From Secundilactobacillus hailunensis (GTDB taxonomy: Bacteria > Bacillota > Bacilli > Lactobacillales > Lactobacillaceae), in contig NZ_BJDO01000011.1 in assembly GCF_005405185.1 (NCBI RefSeq), forward strand, positions 1-56,948: 56,948 nucleotides of DNA, given 5' to 3'. The notes under the pieces are model-generated. The model saw only the letters and a program-made list of their open reading frames with translations, had not been told where the DNA came from and ran no database searches. The number at the start of each line of letters is the position of its first letter. Position 1 is the stretch's first letter. Below are positions 43,590 through 51,788 of this stretch, one piece after another. The translations under genes were made by a program, and so were the position numbers.

Positions 43590-44174
43590 ATGCCGACAAA
43601 AAAAGTGAGATTACCCAATAACCCGCAACCGAAAGAATGGTTGGCGGATGATTTAAGTGAACAGCGGATTGCCAGCTATAAACCCTTTAACTTCGTTGAT
43701 GGCGAAGGGGTGCGTTGCAGTTTGTACGTGAGCGGCTGTAAGTTCAACTGCCCAGGTTGCTACAATAAAGTCGCCCAATCCTTTCATTTTGGGACGCCCT
43801 ATACGCAAGAACTGGAAGACCAGATCATTGAAGATCTCAGCCAGTCTTACGTTCAGGGGTTGACCTTATTGGGTGGTGAACCATTTTTAAATACCCAGGT
43901 CTGTCTCCGTCTGTGCCAGCGGGTTCGCAAAGAATTCGGCCATGACAAGGATATCTGGAGCTGGACGGGGTATAAATGGGAAGAACTCATGAAGGAATCT
44001 GACGACAAGAAGGAACTGCTCAGTCTGATCGATATTTTGATCGATGATAGATTCCTGCAGTCCAAAATGGATCTGACCCTCCAATTTCGGGGGAGCAGTA
44101 ACCAGCGGATCATTAACGTGCCTGAATCGTTGAAAAGTGGTCAGGTTGTGATTTGGGATAGATTAGTGAAGTAG
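43590..44174 (+). CDS. nrdG: Anaerobic ribonucleotide reductase activating protein
   Basis: The 194-residue radical SAM protein puts the glycyl radical on NrdD. The 4Fe-4S motif CX3CX2C reads SGCKFNCPGCYN (near residue 48), and GLTLLGGEPFLN (near 87) is the SAM-contact segment. ATG 43590 follows AAGGATG; a longer frame overlaps the end of nrdD and is less likely. The TAG stop is followed after one base by long hairpin element C, the likely operon end. Confidence 0.95.
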   Translation: MPTKKVRLPNNPQPKEWLADDLSEQRIASYKPFNFVDGEGVRCSLYVSGCKFNCPGCYNKVAQSFHFGTPYTQELEDQIIEDLSQSYVQGLTLLGGEPFLNTQVCLRLCQRVRKEFGHDKDIWSWTGYKWEELMKESDDKKELLSLIDILIDDRFLQSKMDLTLQFRGSSNQRIINVPESLKSGQVVIWDRLVK

Positions 44175-44175
44175 A

Positions 44176-44285
44176 GTGTGAAACAACACGGGTTGATTCC
44201 AGAATATAACAACAAAAAGCGGGTTCCCCGATTTTGGGAACTCGTTTTTTGTCGTTATATGGCCGGAATCAGTGTTGTGAAGCAC
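44176..44285 (+). terminator. Long stop-codon hairpin element C
   Basis: The left arm GTGTGAAACAACAC...GATTCCAGAATATAAC...GGGTTCCC pairs with the right arm GGGAACTCG...GTTATATGGCCGGAATC...GTGTTG. The layout and CCAGAATATAA core match elements A and B while many stem bases differ. The tail GCACGTTTTGACAAGCTAAAA follows. Confidence 0.82.
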
Positions 44286-44407
44286 GTTTTGACAAGCTAA
44301 AATTACTCCATCATGCCCTAACCTGCATTATTTTCCCCAAACAACTTATGTTTCTATCAAAAGTGTAGTAAGCTAGAAAAAGTAAAAAATTCGGGGAGGA
44401 CAAAAAA

Positions 44408-45598
44408 TTGAGCAAGTATCGTTTACAGGCAGTCGTCTTCGTGCTAGTGGCCTTCATGTTGGGCTGTAATGAATTTATGGTCGTGGGGGTTTTATCTGAC
44501 ATTGCCAGTCACCTGCACGTGTCAATTGCATTAGTCGGGTATCTGGTGACGATTTTTGCCACAGTGTATGCTGTGAGCACGCCATTTATTACCATCTTAA
44601 CCAGTAAGTACAGTCGTTATAAGACCTTGCTGGTGTTAATGGTCGTATTCCTAATTGGTAACACACTAAGCGGTTTGGCCACCAATTATTGGTCAATGTT
44701 AGTGTCACGTGTTATTACAGCGGCCGTTGCCGGTTCAATTATTTCGTTGATCATGACCTTTACCACGGTGGTTGCGCCGCGGGAAAAACGGGCCAACTTG
44801 GTTTCATGGGTCTCCGCGGGCTTCAGTATCGCCGCGGTTATTGGGATCCCCATTGGAACGACCATCAGCACCAACTATGGCTGGCGTTATGCCTTCTATG
44901 CGGTTTCAGTGATTACTGTGATGATTTTCTTTCTATTAGTATGGTTGCTGCCAAAACACGTTAAACAGGTTCAGGGATCGATCAAAGGGCAATTGAGCTT
45001 GCTGAAGGATCGCCGAATTTACCTAGCGGCGATGTTAGTGCTCTTCACAGCCGCTGCCATGTATGGGTATTACACTTATATTCGGCCATTGCTGACCACT
45101 ACATTAGGATTTAGTAATGCCAGTTTGAATATTTTGCTGTTTATCATCGGCTTTATGAGTATTATTAGCACGCGGTGGTCAGGGCGAATCGCAGACCATG
45201 GCGGCTTGCGTGTTATACCGAAATACTATGTGATCAATACGATTTTTCTAGTCCTTCTGCCATTAGCCTTATCAACTAAGGCGACTGGTCTGACACTGTT
45301 GCTGATGATCTCGTTGATCGTGACGATATTTAACACACCGGTTCAAATTCATTTTTTAAATGTCGCAGAACGGAACTATCCGCAATCGTTGGTATTAGCA
45401 TCGTCGCTCTATTCGATCTTCTTTAACTTTGGGATTTCGTTGGGTTCAGCCACGTCGTCCGTTTTAGTGGGCACGATTGGGCTGAAGAATATTAGCTTGG
45501 GGTCAGCAGTCTATGCACTGATCTCACTGGGACTCATAATTGGCTTAAACCGTGCTATTAAAGCTAGAAAAGCCAGTCGGCAGAACCTGTCAGCTTAA
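44408..45598 (+). CDS. MFS exporter, DHA1 / AraJ type
   Basis: The 396-residue protein has about 12 helices with DHA1 features: LGCNEFMVVGVLSDIASHL in the first helix region, LVSRVITAAVAGSIISL near residue 98 and a motif-C-like GFSIAAVIGIPIGTTIS near 137. Related proteins export sugars, arabinose or drugs. The start is TTG 44408 with GGGGAGG eight bases before it. No regulator is adjacent. Confidence 0.88.
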   Translation: MSKYRLQAVVFVLVAFMLGCNEFMVVGVLSDIASHLHVSIALVGYLVTIFATVYAVSTPFITILTSKYSRYKTLLVLMVVFLIGNTLSGLATNYWSMLVSRVITAAVAGSIISLIMTFTTVVAPREKRANLVSWVSAGFSIAAVIGIPIGTTISTNYGWRYAFYAVSVITVMIFFLLVWLLPKHVKQVQGSIKGQLSLLKDRRIYLAAMLVLFTAAAMYGYYTYIRPLLTTTLGFSNASLNILLFIIGFMSIISTRWSGRIADHGGLRVIPKYYVINTIFLVLLPLALSTKATGLTLLLMISLIVTIFNTPVQIHFLNVAERNYPQSLVLASSLYSIFFNFGISLGSATSSVLVGTIGLKNISLGSAVYALISLGLIIGLNRAIKARKASRQNLSA

Positions 45599-45600
45599 TC

Positions 45601-45656
45601 AAAAAATAAACCGCCTAGTAAATCAATTAAATGATTGACTAGACGGTTTATTTTTT
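45601..45656. terminator. Terminator between convergent genes
   Basis: AAAAAATAAACCG-CTAGT pairs with ACTAG-CGGTTTATTTTTT, a stem of about 18 bp. Confidence 0.9.
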
Positions 45657-46269
45657 ATTCAATGACGTCAAGGTTACTAGGTTTCTTTAAGTACGGAATC
45701 TCGAAAGCTTGAGTGGATTTTTTATTTGGGGCAGTTACGGTATAAGTTAAGTTTGATTTATACTGGGTCAATGGTAAATTAAAGACGACTTGTTTACTGC
45801 TACCGGTATTTTTAGTCTGCAGTAGCTGATTGCCACTAAAGAGTCGAACGGTTCGTAAGGTATCCAAGGTGTTCACGGTGATGGATGCATCTGACGCGGT
45901 CCGGACTTCACCAAAATCGATGACTTCGGTGGTGGCGTAAGCGGCACTGGAAAGTTTCTTCACTTGCGTAACCCGTTGATGGGCTTTAGAAGTGCCGTAG
46001 AGTTGAAACGTGTTGTAACCAGAGAACTTATAACTGAATGAAACAGCATTCTTCTTTAATTTGTAGTAACTGGTATGGTGCCCGTATTTAACTGCGAGCA
46101 GTTTTGCCGTTTGAGGGGTTTTGACCTGTGCATTTAATTTTGATGCTGTATACGTGACGTTCTGAGTGCTAAGCTTTGGCAAAGTCTTTGCTGAAGCTGA
46201 TGTTGAAGGAATAATGCTACCTCCGAACAGTACCAGAAACAGGCCAGAAATAAACAATAACTTTTTCAT
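45655..46269 (-). CDS. Secreted protein of unknown function
   Basis: The 204-residue product has a signal peptide (MKKLLFISGLFLVLFGGSII, cleavage likely after SASA near residue 27). The mature part is rich in beta strands, with basic and Thr/Ser-rich sequence and a C-terminal half that looks like an immunoglobulin-type fold (VTVNT-like strands, TYTVTAPNKKS). No cysteines and no LPXTG are seen. I do not recognise the family. AAAGGAG lies six bases before the ATG. Confidence 0.75.
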   Translation of the reverse strand: MKKLLFISGLFLVLFGGSIIPSTSASAKTLPKLSTQNVTYTASKLNAQVKTPQTAKLLAVKYGHHTSYYKLKKNAVSFSYKFSGYNTFQLYGTSKAHQRVTQVKKLSSAAYATTEVIDFGEVRTASDASITVNTLDTLRTVRLFSGNQLLQTKNTGSSKQVVFNLPLTQYKSNLTYTVTAPNKKSTQAFEIPYLKKPSNLDVIE

Positions 46270-46581
46270 GCACTCTCCTTTATTTAATCGTTAAGACAGC
46301 CGACAATCGCTATACTATCACATTGAAGATAGAAGGTAAAGAAAGCCTTAAGAATTCGTACCTACCAAAGGGCTCCATTATGTCACGATAAAGTTGAGAT
46401 AGCAAGCATCAGCTCCGATTTGGCACTTATAAAAAATAAGTTATTAATGAATTGGAACTCAGCGCCTTTTGGGAGTTTGTTTGAGTGGGCCTTATCATTC
46501 TGATTGGCAACAGCTAATCATTTTACCATTGTAGTCAAAAAACATATAATTAAGGAAATGACTCATGGGAGAGGTATTGTG
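46270..46581. other. Divergent intergenic region
   Basis: It separates the secreted-protein gene from the GGDEF gene. I see no palindrome or RNA motif. A plus-strand frame through its last 78 bases could extend the GGDEF protein but lacks a ribosome site. Confidence 0.5.
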
Positions 46582-47688
46582 ATGGGAATGGTAACGGCTA
46601 TTTTTCTGCTTAGTTTCATCAATATTGGGGTCATTGGGGTCCTGCAGCGATTAATGCATATGCTGGATCCAGATATTGAGGGCAATAATCCCTCGCCGTG
46701 GCGGACAGAGTTACTGTACACACTCTATTTTACGGCAGTCACTGCGTTTGTGTTTGTGATCGCGATTCGCTCATCATCGCTGGATCGGCTGATGTGGGTC
46801 AACCTCTCACTGGTCTTGATGATGAGTTATACGGATGCGGTGAAGACACGGTTAAATATCATTTTGCCGTTAATGATCACGGTGGCGCTGTTCTTTCTTA
46901 TTACGAAATCGTTTAGTTATTGGCTGGTCTTGACCCTAACAATCGGGATTATTTTACTGCTGATAGAGCGGCAGTGGTTTTTCCCGTTCGATAAACACCC
47001 AGTGATGATTTTTAGCGTTAAAGCAGGTGTCGGTGCGATCTCCTGGGCAGGGTTGGCAGCGATGCTACATCTGCCGCTGAAGGTCCCTGTTAGCATGTAT
47101 ATCGTGTATCTGGTGGTCACAGCCTTGACCTATGTCTACATGGTGCTGATGCGCCAAGAACACATTAATAACGTCGATACAGCTCGAAACCTGCTTTACG
47201 ATAATCTGACCCACGCCCGTAATTGGTTAAGCTTCCGGTCAGATTCTGAGGATTATTTTAAAAATGATCATCAGTTAGGAATTATTGCCCTAGACATTGA
47301 TCATTTTAAACAAATTAACGATACTTATGGTCATTTAGCAGGAAATACTATTCTGATTCACTTTTCAGACCGACTGGAGGAAATCTTAGCCGAACAAACG
47401 GAAGGGGCCCGGCTTTATCGCACTGGTGGTGAAGAATTTACGATCCTCTACCCTAACGCAACTGAAGTCAGCTTAGATCAAACAGCTGATAAAATCCAAA
47501 CAGCAATTCGTGGTCTACAAGTTAAAATTGACAAGGGCAGACAAATTAATGTTACAGCTTCGATGGGAGTTGAGAGGCGACATTCAGCGGATAAAAACGC
47601 TTTAGATATTTTTAAACGCGCGGATCGGCTGTTATATGAGTCCAAGCGCAAGGGCCGAAACCAAATTTCAATTGGAACAAAGCTTTAA
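46582..47688 (+). CDS. Membrane-bound diguanylate cyclase (GGDEF)
   Basis: The 368-residue protein has a membrane region of about six helices (residues 1-195) and a C-terminal GGDEF domain (about 215-365). The active site is an intact RTGGEEF, with IIALDIDHFKQINDTYGHLAG before it. It should make cyclic di-GMP from GTP. The RxxD inhibitory site normally five residues before GGEEF is absent, so product feedback may be missing. GAGAGG lies seven bases before ATG 46582; longer frames lack a proper site. No EAL or PilZ gene is in the window. Confidence 0.88.
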   Translation: MGMVTAIFLLSFINIGVIGVLQRLMHMLDPDIEGNNPSPWRTELLYTLYFTAVTAFVFVIAIRSSSLDRLMWVNLSLVLMMSYTDAVKTRLNIILPLMITVALFFLITKSFSYWLVLTLTIGIILLLIERQWFFPFDKHPVMIFSVKAGVGAISWAGLAAMLHLPLKVPVSMYIVYLVVTALTYVYMVLMRQEHINNVDTARNLLYDNLTHARNWLSFRSDSEDYFKNDHQLGIIALDIDHFKQINDTYGHLAGNTILIHFSDRLEEILAEQTEGARLYRTGGEEFTILYPNATEVSLDQTADKIQTAIRGLQVKIDKGRQINVTASMGVERRHSADKNALDIFKRADRLLYESKRKGRNQISIGTKL

Positions 47689-47759
47689 GTTTTGGTACAA
47701 TTAAAATGAAGTCAAAGTTCGTTTAACTTTTTACAATTTAAGAGAGGAAGCAGATTGGA

Positions 47760-48203
47760 ATGGCTGAATTAAATCCAAAGAAATTCAAGCACATTTTAGT
47801 TGGGGTCGATGATTCACCGGATGCGCAGTTAGCGTTTCGTTATGCGATGAACCGTGCTAAGGAAGATGATGCAGAGCTGACGATCACCTCGATTCTAGAA
47901 TCGGATGATATGAATGTGTACCAAGCTTTGAATAAAGACTTTGTGCACGGGCAACGTAATGATTTGGAAAAACACGTTTTAGGATATCAGGACTTAGCCA
48001 TGCGATTTGGTATTAAGAACGTCAACGTCATTATTGGCGAGGGCGATCCTGGCGAAACCATGGTTAAGCAGATTATTCCGGAAGTGCAACCTGATCTATT
48101 GATCGTGGGTTCATTGTCCAAAAAGGGTCTTCGCAAGCGCTTTGGTTCCCAAGCGGCTTACATGGCTAAGTACGCACCAATTTCGGTATTAGTGATCCGG
48201 TAA
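47760..48203 (+). CDS. Universal stress protein A family
   Basis: The 147-residue UspA-fold protein has the N-terminal strand HILVGVDDSPDAQLAFRYA (near residue 11) and the C-terminal LIVGSLSKKGLRKRFGSQA. The ATP-loop consensus G-x2-G-x9-G-S is not met here (serine replaces the second glycine and the spacing is short), so it may not bind ATP. Its role is in stress survival, with no defined reaction. AGAGGAAG lies 9-10 bases before the ATG. It is followed by a strong terminator. Confidence 0.9.
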   Translation: MAELNPKKFKHILVGVDDSPDAQLAFRYAMNRAKEDDAELTITSILESDDMNVYQALNKDFVHGQRNDLEKHVLGYQDLAMRFGIKNVNVIIGEGDPGETMVKQIIPEVQPDLLIVGSLSKKGLRKRFGSQAAYMAKYAPISVLVIR

Positions 48204-48245
48204 TCGTACTTAGTTAGTCTCGTTAAGTGAGTGTTAAACGCATAT

Positions 48246-48297
48246 AAAGAAGGATTGAATTTCCGTTAGTTGGAAATTCAATCCTTCTTATTTTTTG
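48246..48297. terminator. Terminator between convergent genes
   Basis: AAGAAGGATTGAATTTCC pairs perfectly with GGAAATTCAATCCTTCTT, followed by T6. Confidence 0.95.
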
Positions 48298-48818
48298 CGT
48301 CCCTTATTTTGCCAATACTTAGTCACGTAATAATTCTGCCGGCTGACGTAGTCGATGACCATCACATCTGATTTATCGATCAGCGTGGGTGCGCCAAAGG
48401 ATAAGGATTCGAAATCTACTAACTGCAACCCAATCTGATGGTCACTAATTAAGGAGATATGACCCGTATAAATTTCTGATTCAGTCACCAAACTGATCAG
48501 TCGCCGTTCATTTTGACATTCCACTAATAGCCGATCCATTGACTGCCAGCTGTGCGGTAATTGTTCTGCTAGTTGGAAGGGGTCGAAGATATTAGCGGCG
48601 TTATTTTCGGCAATCATTGACTGACAAAAGTCGAGATAAGACGAGTCAGTGACGATTTTAGATACGTGGGCGCGGCCAATCAGTTCAACGCTGTCCACCT
48701 GACCGTTGTCGTCAATGGCCACGATCAGGAGCTGCTGCGGCGTTTCAGCAACGGCGGTACCAACGACAAAGGAGTCGGCATCGTCTTCTAAGTAAAGTTC
48801 AAACAGATTATTGGCCAT
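48288..48818 (-). CDS. Unknown protein coupled to a permease
   Basis: The 176-residue soluble protein is acidic (LYLEDDADSF near the start) with a basic end (NKGRKK). It appears to contain two related beta-rich halves: VGTAVAETPQQLLIVAIDDNG (about 19-39) and YTGHISLISDHQIGLQLVD (about 116-134) have similar layout, which suggests an internal duplication of an Sm/PRC-barrel-like unit. I do not recognise a family. Its start overlaps the permease stop by 11 bases, so translation is coupled and a role in regulating or assembling that permease is likely. Confidence 0.7.
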   Translation of the reverse strand: MANNLFELYLEDDADSFVVGTAVAETPQQLLIVAIDDNGQVDSVELIGRAHVSKIVTDSSYLDFCQSMIAENNAANIFDPFQLAEQLPHSWQSMDRLLVECQNERRLISLVTESEIYTGHISLISDHQIGLQLVDFESLSFGAPTLIDKSDVMVIDYVSRQNYYVTKYWQNKGRKK

Positions 48819-50430
48819 CTTCTATCTCGCCTCGTTCCTTGGCTTCTTGGTTGAGTTTTTGCGCCTTATGGAAGTCTTCGGTCACAACGTAGCTACGGAT
48901 GCCCCACCAATAGAAGCCCAGCGATGCAATGATAATGACGACAAAGTCCAGCGGGTACGGAATCCAGTTTTGACCGTTAAACTGATGACTGCCGATGTAG
49001 GACATGATTGAAATGAAGATCAGGTAGCCGATCATCCAGCCACTGGCTTTAAAGGCCTGCTTCGTTGAAACGAAATGGTTGCGCCACTCGTAATAGAAGT
49101 AGAAGGGCAGCCCCAGTAAAATGATCAAGATCACTTCAACGGTGGTTGGCCACATGGCCCAGTAGGTTGCTAAAGAAGCTAGGACAAATGAAACGGGCGC
49201 GATCCATGGCAAGTTTTTCAAGCGAATCGGCCGGTAGAGCTTCGATCCCATTCTACGCAGTGAGACCGCGGTGACGGGGCCGGTCAAATAGGCGATCAGG
49301 GTTGCCGTTGACAAGACTGTTGCCAAGACGGCCCACGACCGGAACACGGAAACCATCACCATGCTCAGAACGGTATTGACCACCATGGCATTACGAGGAA
49401 TGCCATATTTTAAGTTAATTTTACCCAAGAAATGCGGTACGTGGCGGTTGCCCTCCATGGCAAACAGCGCCCGAGCGGTGTTGGCAACGAAGGAAACGCC
49501 GGTCCCAAATGGCGAAACGAAAGCGTCCATGTATAGCAGGACGGAAAGCCAATGGATCCCCAGCAAAATTGCCATGTCAGCAAAGGGTGAGTTGAATACG
49601 ATACCGTGCCAGCCAGTCGCCGCAATCATTTTCGGTGGGATGGCGGTAATGAAGGTAGATTGCAGGATCACGTACAGGATCCCGCTGATCAGCAGGGAAA
49701 TGGTGATGCCACGGCCGATATTTTTCTTTGGGTGTTCAATTTCACCGCCCATGTTAATGACGGTTTGAAAGGCATCAAAGGAGAAGATGATTCCAGCTGC
49801 CGAAGTGGCGGTGAATATGGGTGCGGAACCATAGGGCATGAATTCGTGTAGATTACTGCCGTAGTTCCCCGGATGGAAACCCGACATTGTCAGCATCACG
49901 ATGGTCAGCAACGGGATACCGATCTTAAACACGGAGATCAAACTGGTGAAACGGGTCAGAATCGTGACTGACCAGAAGTTGAGCGCGGTGAAGACCAAGA
50001 TGAACCCAAAAACGATCAGGAGGCCACTGTTGGTAATGACACCATTGCTGAGAAAATGGTGGGTCCAATGCGCCCACGACCACGGCCAGGTACTCATGTA
50101 CTGAACCGCCGCCACGGCTTCAATGGGAATCAACGTGATCAACGAGACCCAGTTAGCCCAAGCGGCGATGAAGCCTAACAGCGAACCGTGAGAATATTGG
50201 GCATACTTGCTCATGCCACCGGATTCGGGGAACATGGCGCCAATTTCAACGTAATCGTAGGCGATGGAGCCGATGACTAAGCCCCCAATGATCCAGGAAA
50301 AGATTGCCGCCGGTCCAGCAATTTTAGTGGCCTCCCACGAGCCGAACAGCCAGCCGGAACCAATTAATGATCCCAGTGCCAGCATGACTAACTGAAAGAG
50401 GTTTATTTTTTTGAATTTTGGTGCTTCCAT
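48808..50430 (-). CDS. APC-family amino acid permease
   Basis: The 540-residue protein has about 12-14 helices. The first contains LALGSLIGSGWLFGSWEA, the APC substrate motif, and GAMFPESGGMSKYAQYSHG follows near residue 65. The length exceeds most APC carriers (about 450-480), with an extended charged C-terminus (EAKERGEIEDGQ). The substrate is not clear. GGAGGG lies six bases before ATG 50430. It is coupled with the following unknown gene and lies between two universal stress protein genes. Confidence 0.9.
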   Translation of the reverse strand: MEAPKFKKINLFQLVMLALGSLIGSGWLFGSWEATKIAGPAAIFSWIIGGLVIGSIAYDYVEIGAMFPESGGMSKYAQYSHGSLLGFIAAWANWVSLITLIPIEAVAAVQYMSTWPWSWAHWTHHFLSNGVITNSGLLIVFGFILVFTALNFWSVTILTRFTSLISVFKIGIPLLTIVMLTMSGFHPGNYGSNLHEFMPYGSAPIFTATSAAGIIFSFDAFQTVINMGGEIEHPKKNIGRGITISLLISGILYVILQSTFITAIPPKMIAATGWHGIVFNSPFADMAILLGIHWLSVLLYMDAFVSPFGTGVSFVANTARALFAMEGNRHVPHFLGKINLKYGIPRNAMVVNTVLSMVMVSVFRSWAVLATVLSTATLIAYLTGPVTAVSLRRMGSKLYRPIRLKNLPWIAPVSFVLASLATYWAMWPTTVEVILIILLGLPFYFYYEWRNHFVSTKQAFKASGWMIGYLIFISIMSYIGSHQFNGQNWIPYPLDFVVIIIASLGFYWWGIRSYVVTEDFHKAQKLNQEAKERGEIEDGQ

Positions 50431-50482
50431 ATGTTGCCCTCCATGTTTTCATGTCCTATATGTTATTACTATGTATGAAAGA

Positions 50483-50519
50483 AGAGTCGAATTGAAAGGC
50501 TGCCAATTCGACTCTTCCA
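50483..50519. terminator. Terminator hairpin
   Basis: AAGAGTCGAATTG pairs perfectly with CAATTCGACTCTT. It ends the stress-protein gene on the minus strand. Confidence 0.9.
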
Positions 50520-50538
50520 GCTAATTCTAATTTGAGGC

Positions 50539-51054
50539 TTACTTTTTTTCTTTATCTGCATTCATTTTGGTTCGGAAGGGACTTTCAATTTTCTGTCCCG
50601 GTTCGTTAGTTAAATTAGTGCGGACAACCAGTACATCGCAAGTTGCATTACGGGTCACAAAATCGGTAACAGAGCCGTTCATCACGCGTTCCAAGGTCCC
50701 CATTCCTGAGGCCCCCATCATGACCAGATCATTTTGGTGATCCTTAGTGAAGTCAAACGCGATCACCGTCTTGGGATTACCAAAACGGATGTGGGTGCTA
50801 ATATCAGTTAACCCATATTTTTCCTTGATCTGACTGACTAATTCACTGAGGTATTCCGTCGCATCTTGTACGAGTGAATTCACAATGGCACCATTTGATA
50901 AGCCACCGTAGTAGTCAGACTGGTGGGTATCAATAATGCTCAGCAGATCTAGATGCGATTTATTTCGCGTTGCGACACCAATGGCCTTTGCGAGAGCCAG
51001 CTCAGCGAATTTTGAGGTATCTAATGGTACAACGATCGATTTGTATTTTAACAT
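50539..51054 (-). CDS. Universal stress protein A family, ATP-binding type
   Basis: The 171-residue protein begins with SIVVPLDTSKFAELALAKAI and has the complete ATP-loop consensus G-x2-G-x9-G-S in MMGASGMGTLERVMNGSV (near residue 115). A 15-residue basic tail (RTKMNADKEKK) follows the usual end. Together with the degenerate relative at 47760 it suggests divided roles. AAGGGAAG lies seven bases before the ATG. Confidence 0.92.
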   Translation of the reverse strand: MLKYKSIVVPLDTSKFAELALAKAIGVATRNKSHLDLLSIIDTHQSDYYGGLSNGAIVNSLVQDATEYLSELVSQIKEKYGLTDISTHIRFGNPKTVIAFDFTKDHQNDLVMMGASGMGTLERVMNGSVTDFVTRNATCDVLVVRTNLTNEPGQKIESPFRTKMNADKEKK

Positions 51055-51122
51055 CGCTCTTACTTCCCTTATATCAAGCGGGTTGGGCTTGGAATTAGAT
51101 GAACAGGTTTAAAATGGGTGAC

Positions 51123-51635
51123 CTATACCCGACCTAAAACAACTTGTGTGGCTTCCGCCAAGATGTGGCCAGCCATTGCGTCATGCAGCTGGTTGAGCCA
51201 AAAACCGTTTTCTAGTGGCAATTTCGTATCTAAGGCGTAGACCGTTACCGTGTAGTGATGATCTTTGTCTGGTGGTAGCGGACCGCTGTAATGCTGACTG
51301 GTCTGTGGATTTTGATTATTCACTAAGCCGCCAGCTGTGGAATTATTACCGAATGTCATGGGCACATCGCCACTTTGACTAGCATTTTCAGGAATCGTTG
51401 TTAAGTTACCCGGCAGGTTAGCAGCGACCCAGTGAATCCAAGTGAAACCGCCGACTGGAATGGCGTCGTGGTCGATCATGGTCACTGCGTAAGTTTCCGT
51501 TTCTGCGGGTGCGTCTTTAATGTCAATGGGAAATGACCGGGTAGGGCCGTTATCAATGCGATACTCTTTGGGTGCGTACTTACCGTAAATATCGGGCAAA
51601 TAACCATTTTCTTCTGGCACTTTGATTTGCATCAT
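51123..51635 (-). CDS. YbhB/YbcL family (PEBP / Raf-kinase-inhibitor-like) protein
   Basis: The 170-residue cytosolic protein has the PEBP core: FTWIHWVAANLPG (near residue 65), YSGPLPP (near 115) and VYALD (near 135). Bacterial members have no agreed function, though phosphate-containing ligands bind the conserved pocket. The frame extends 22 codons upstream, but AAAGGAG lies six bases before ATG 51635, which is preferred; a second ATG follows directly. It is divergent from the ArgE/DapE gene. Confidence 0.9.
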   Translation of the reverse strand: MMQIKVPEENGYLPDIYGKYAPKEYRIDNGPTRSFPIDIKDAPAETETYAVTMIDHDAIPVGGFTWIHWVAANLPGNLTTIPENASQSGDVPMTFGNNSTAGGLVNNQNPQTSQHYSGPLPPDKDHHYTVTVYALDTKLPLENGFWLNQLHDAMAGHILAEATQVVLGRV

Positions 51636-51788
51636 ACCACGCTCCTTTATCGAACTTATCTCCATTATTATAACGCATTTTAAAGGCAGTGCGACAACCA
51701 CTGTTCACCGAGTGTGGCAAAGGTGTATTGCAATCCTAGTTCAGAGCGGAGTATGCTGGTTTTAAATAACAATAAGGTGGCGTCTGCA

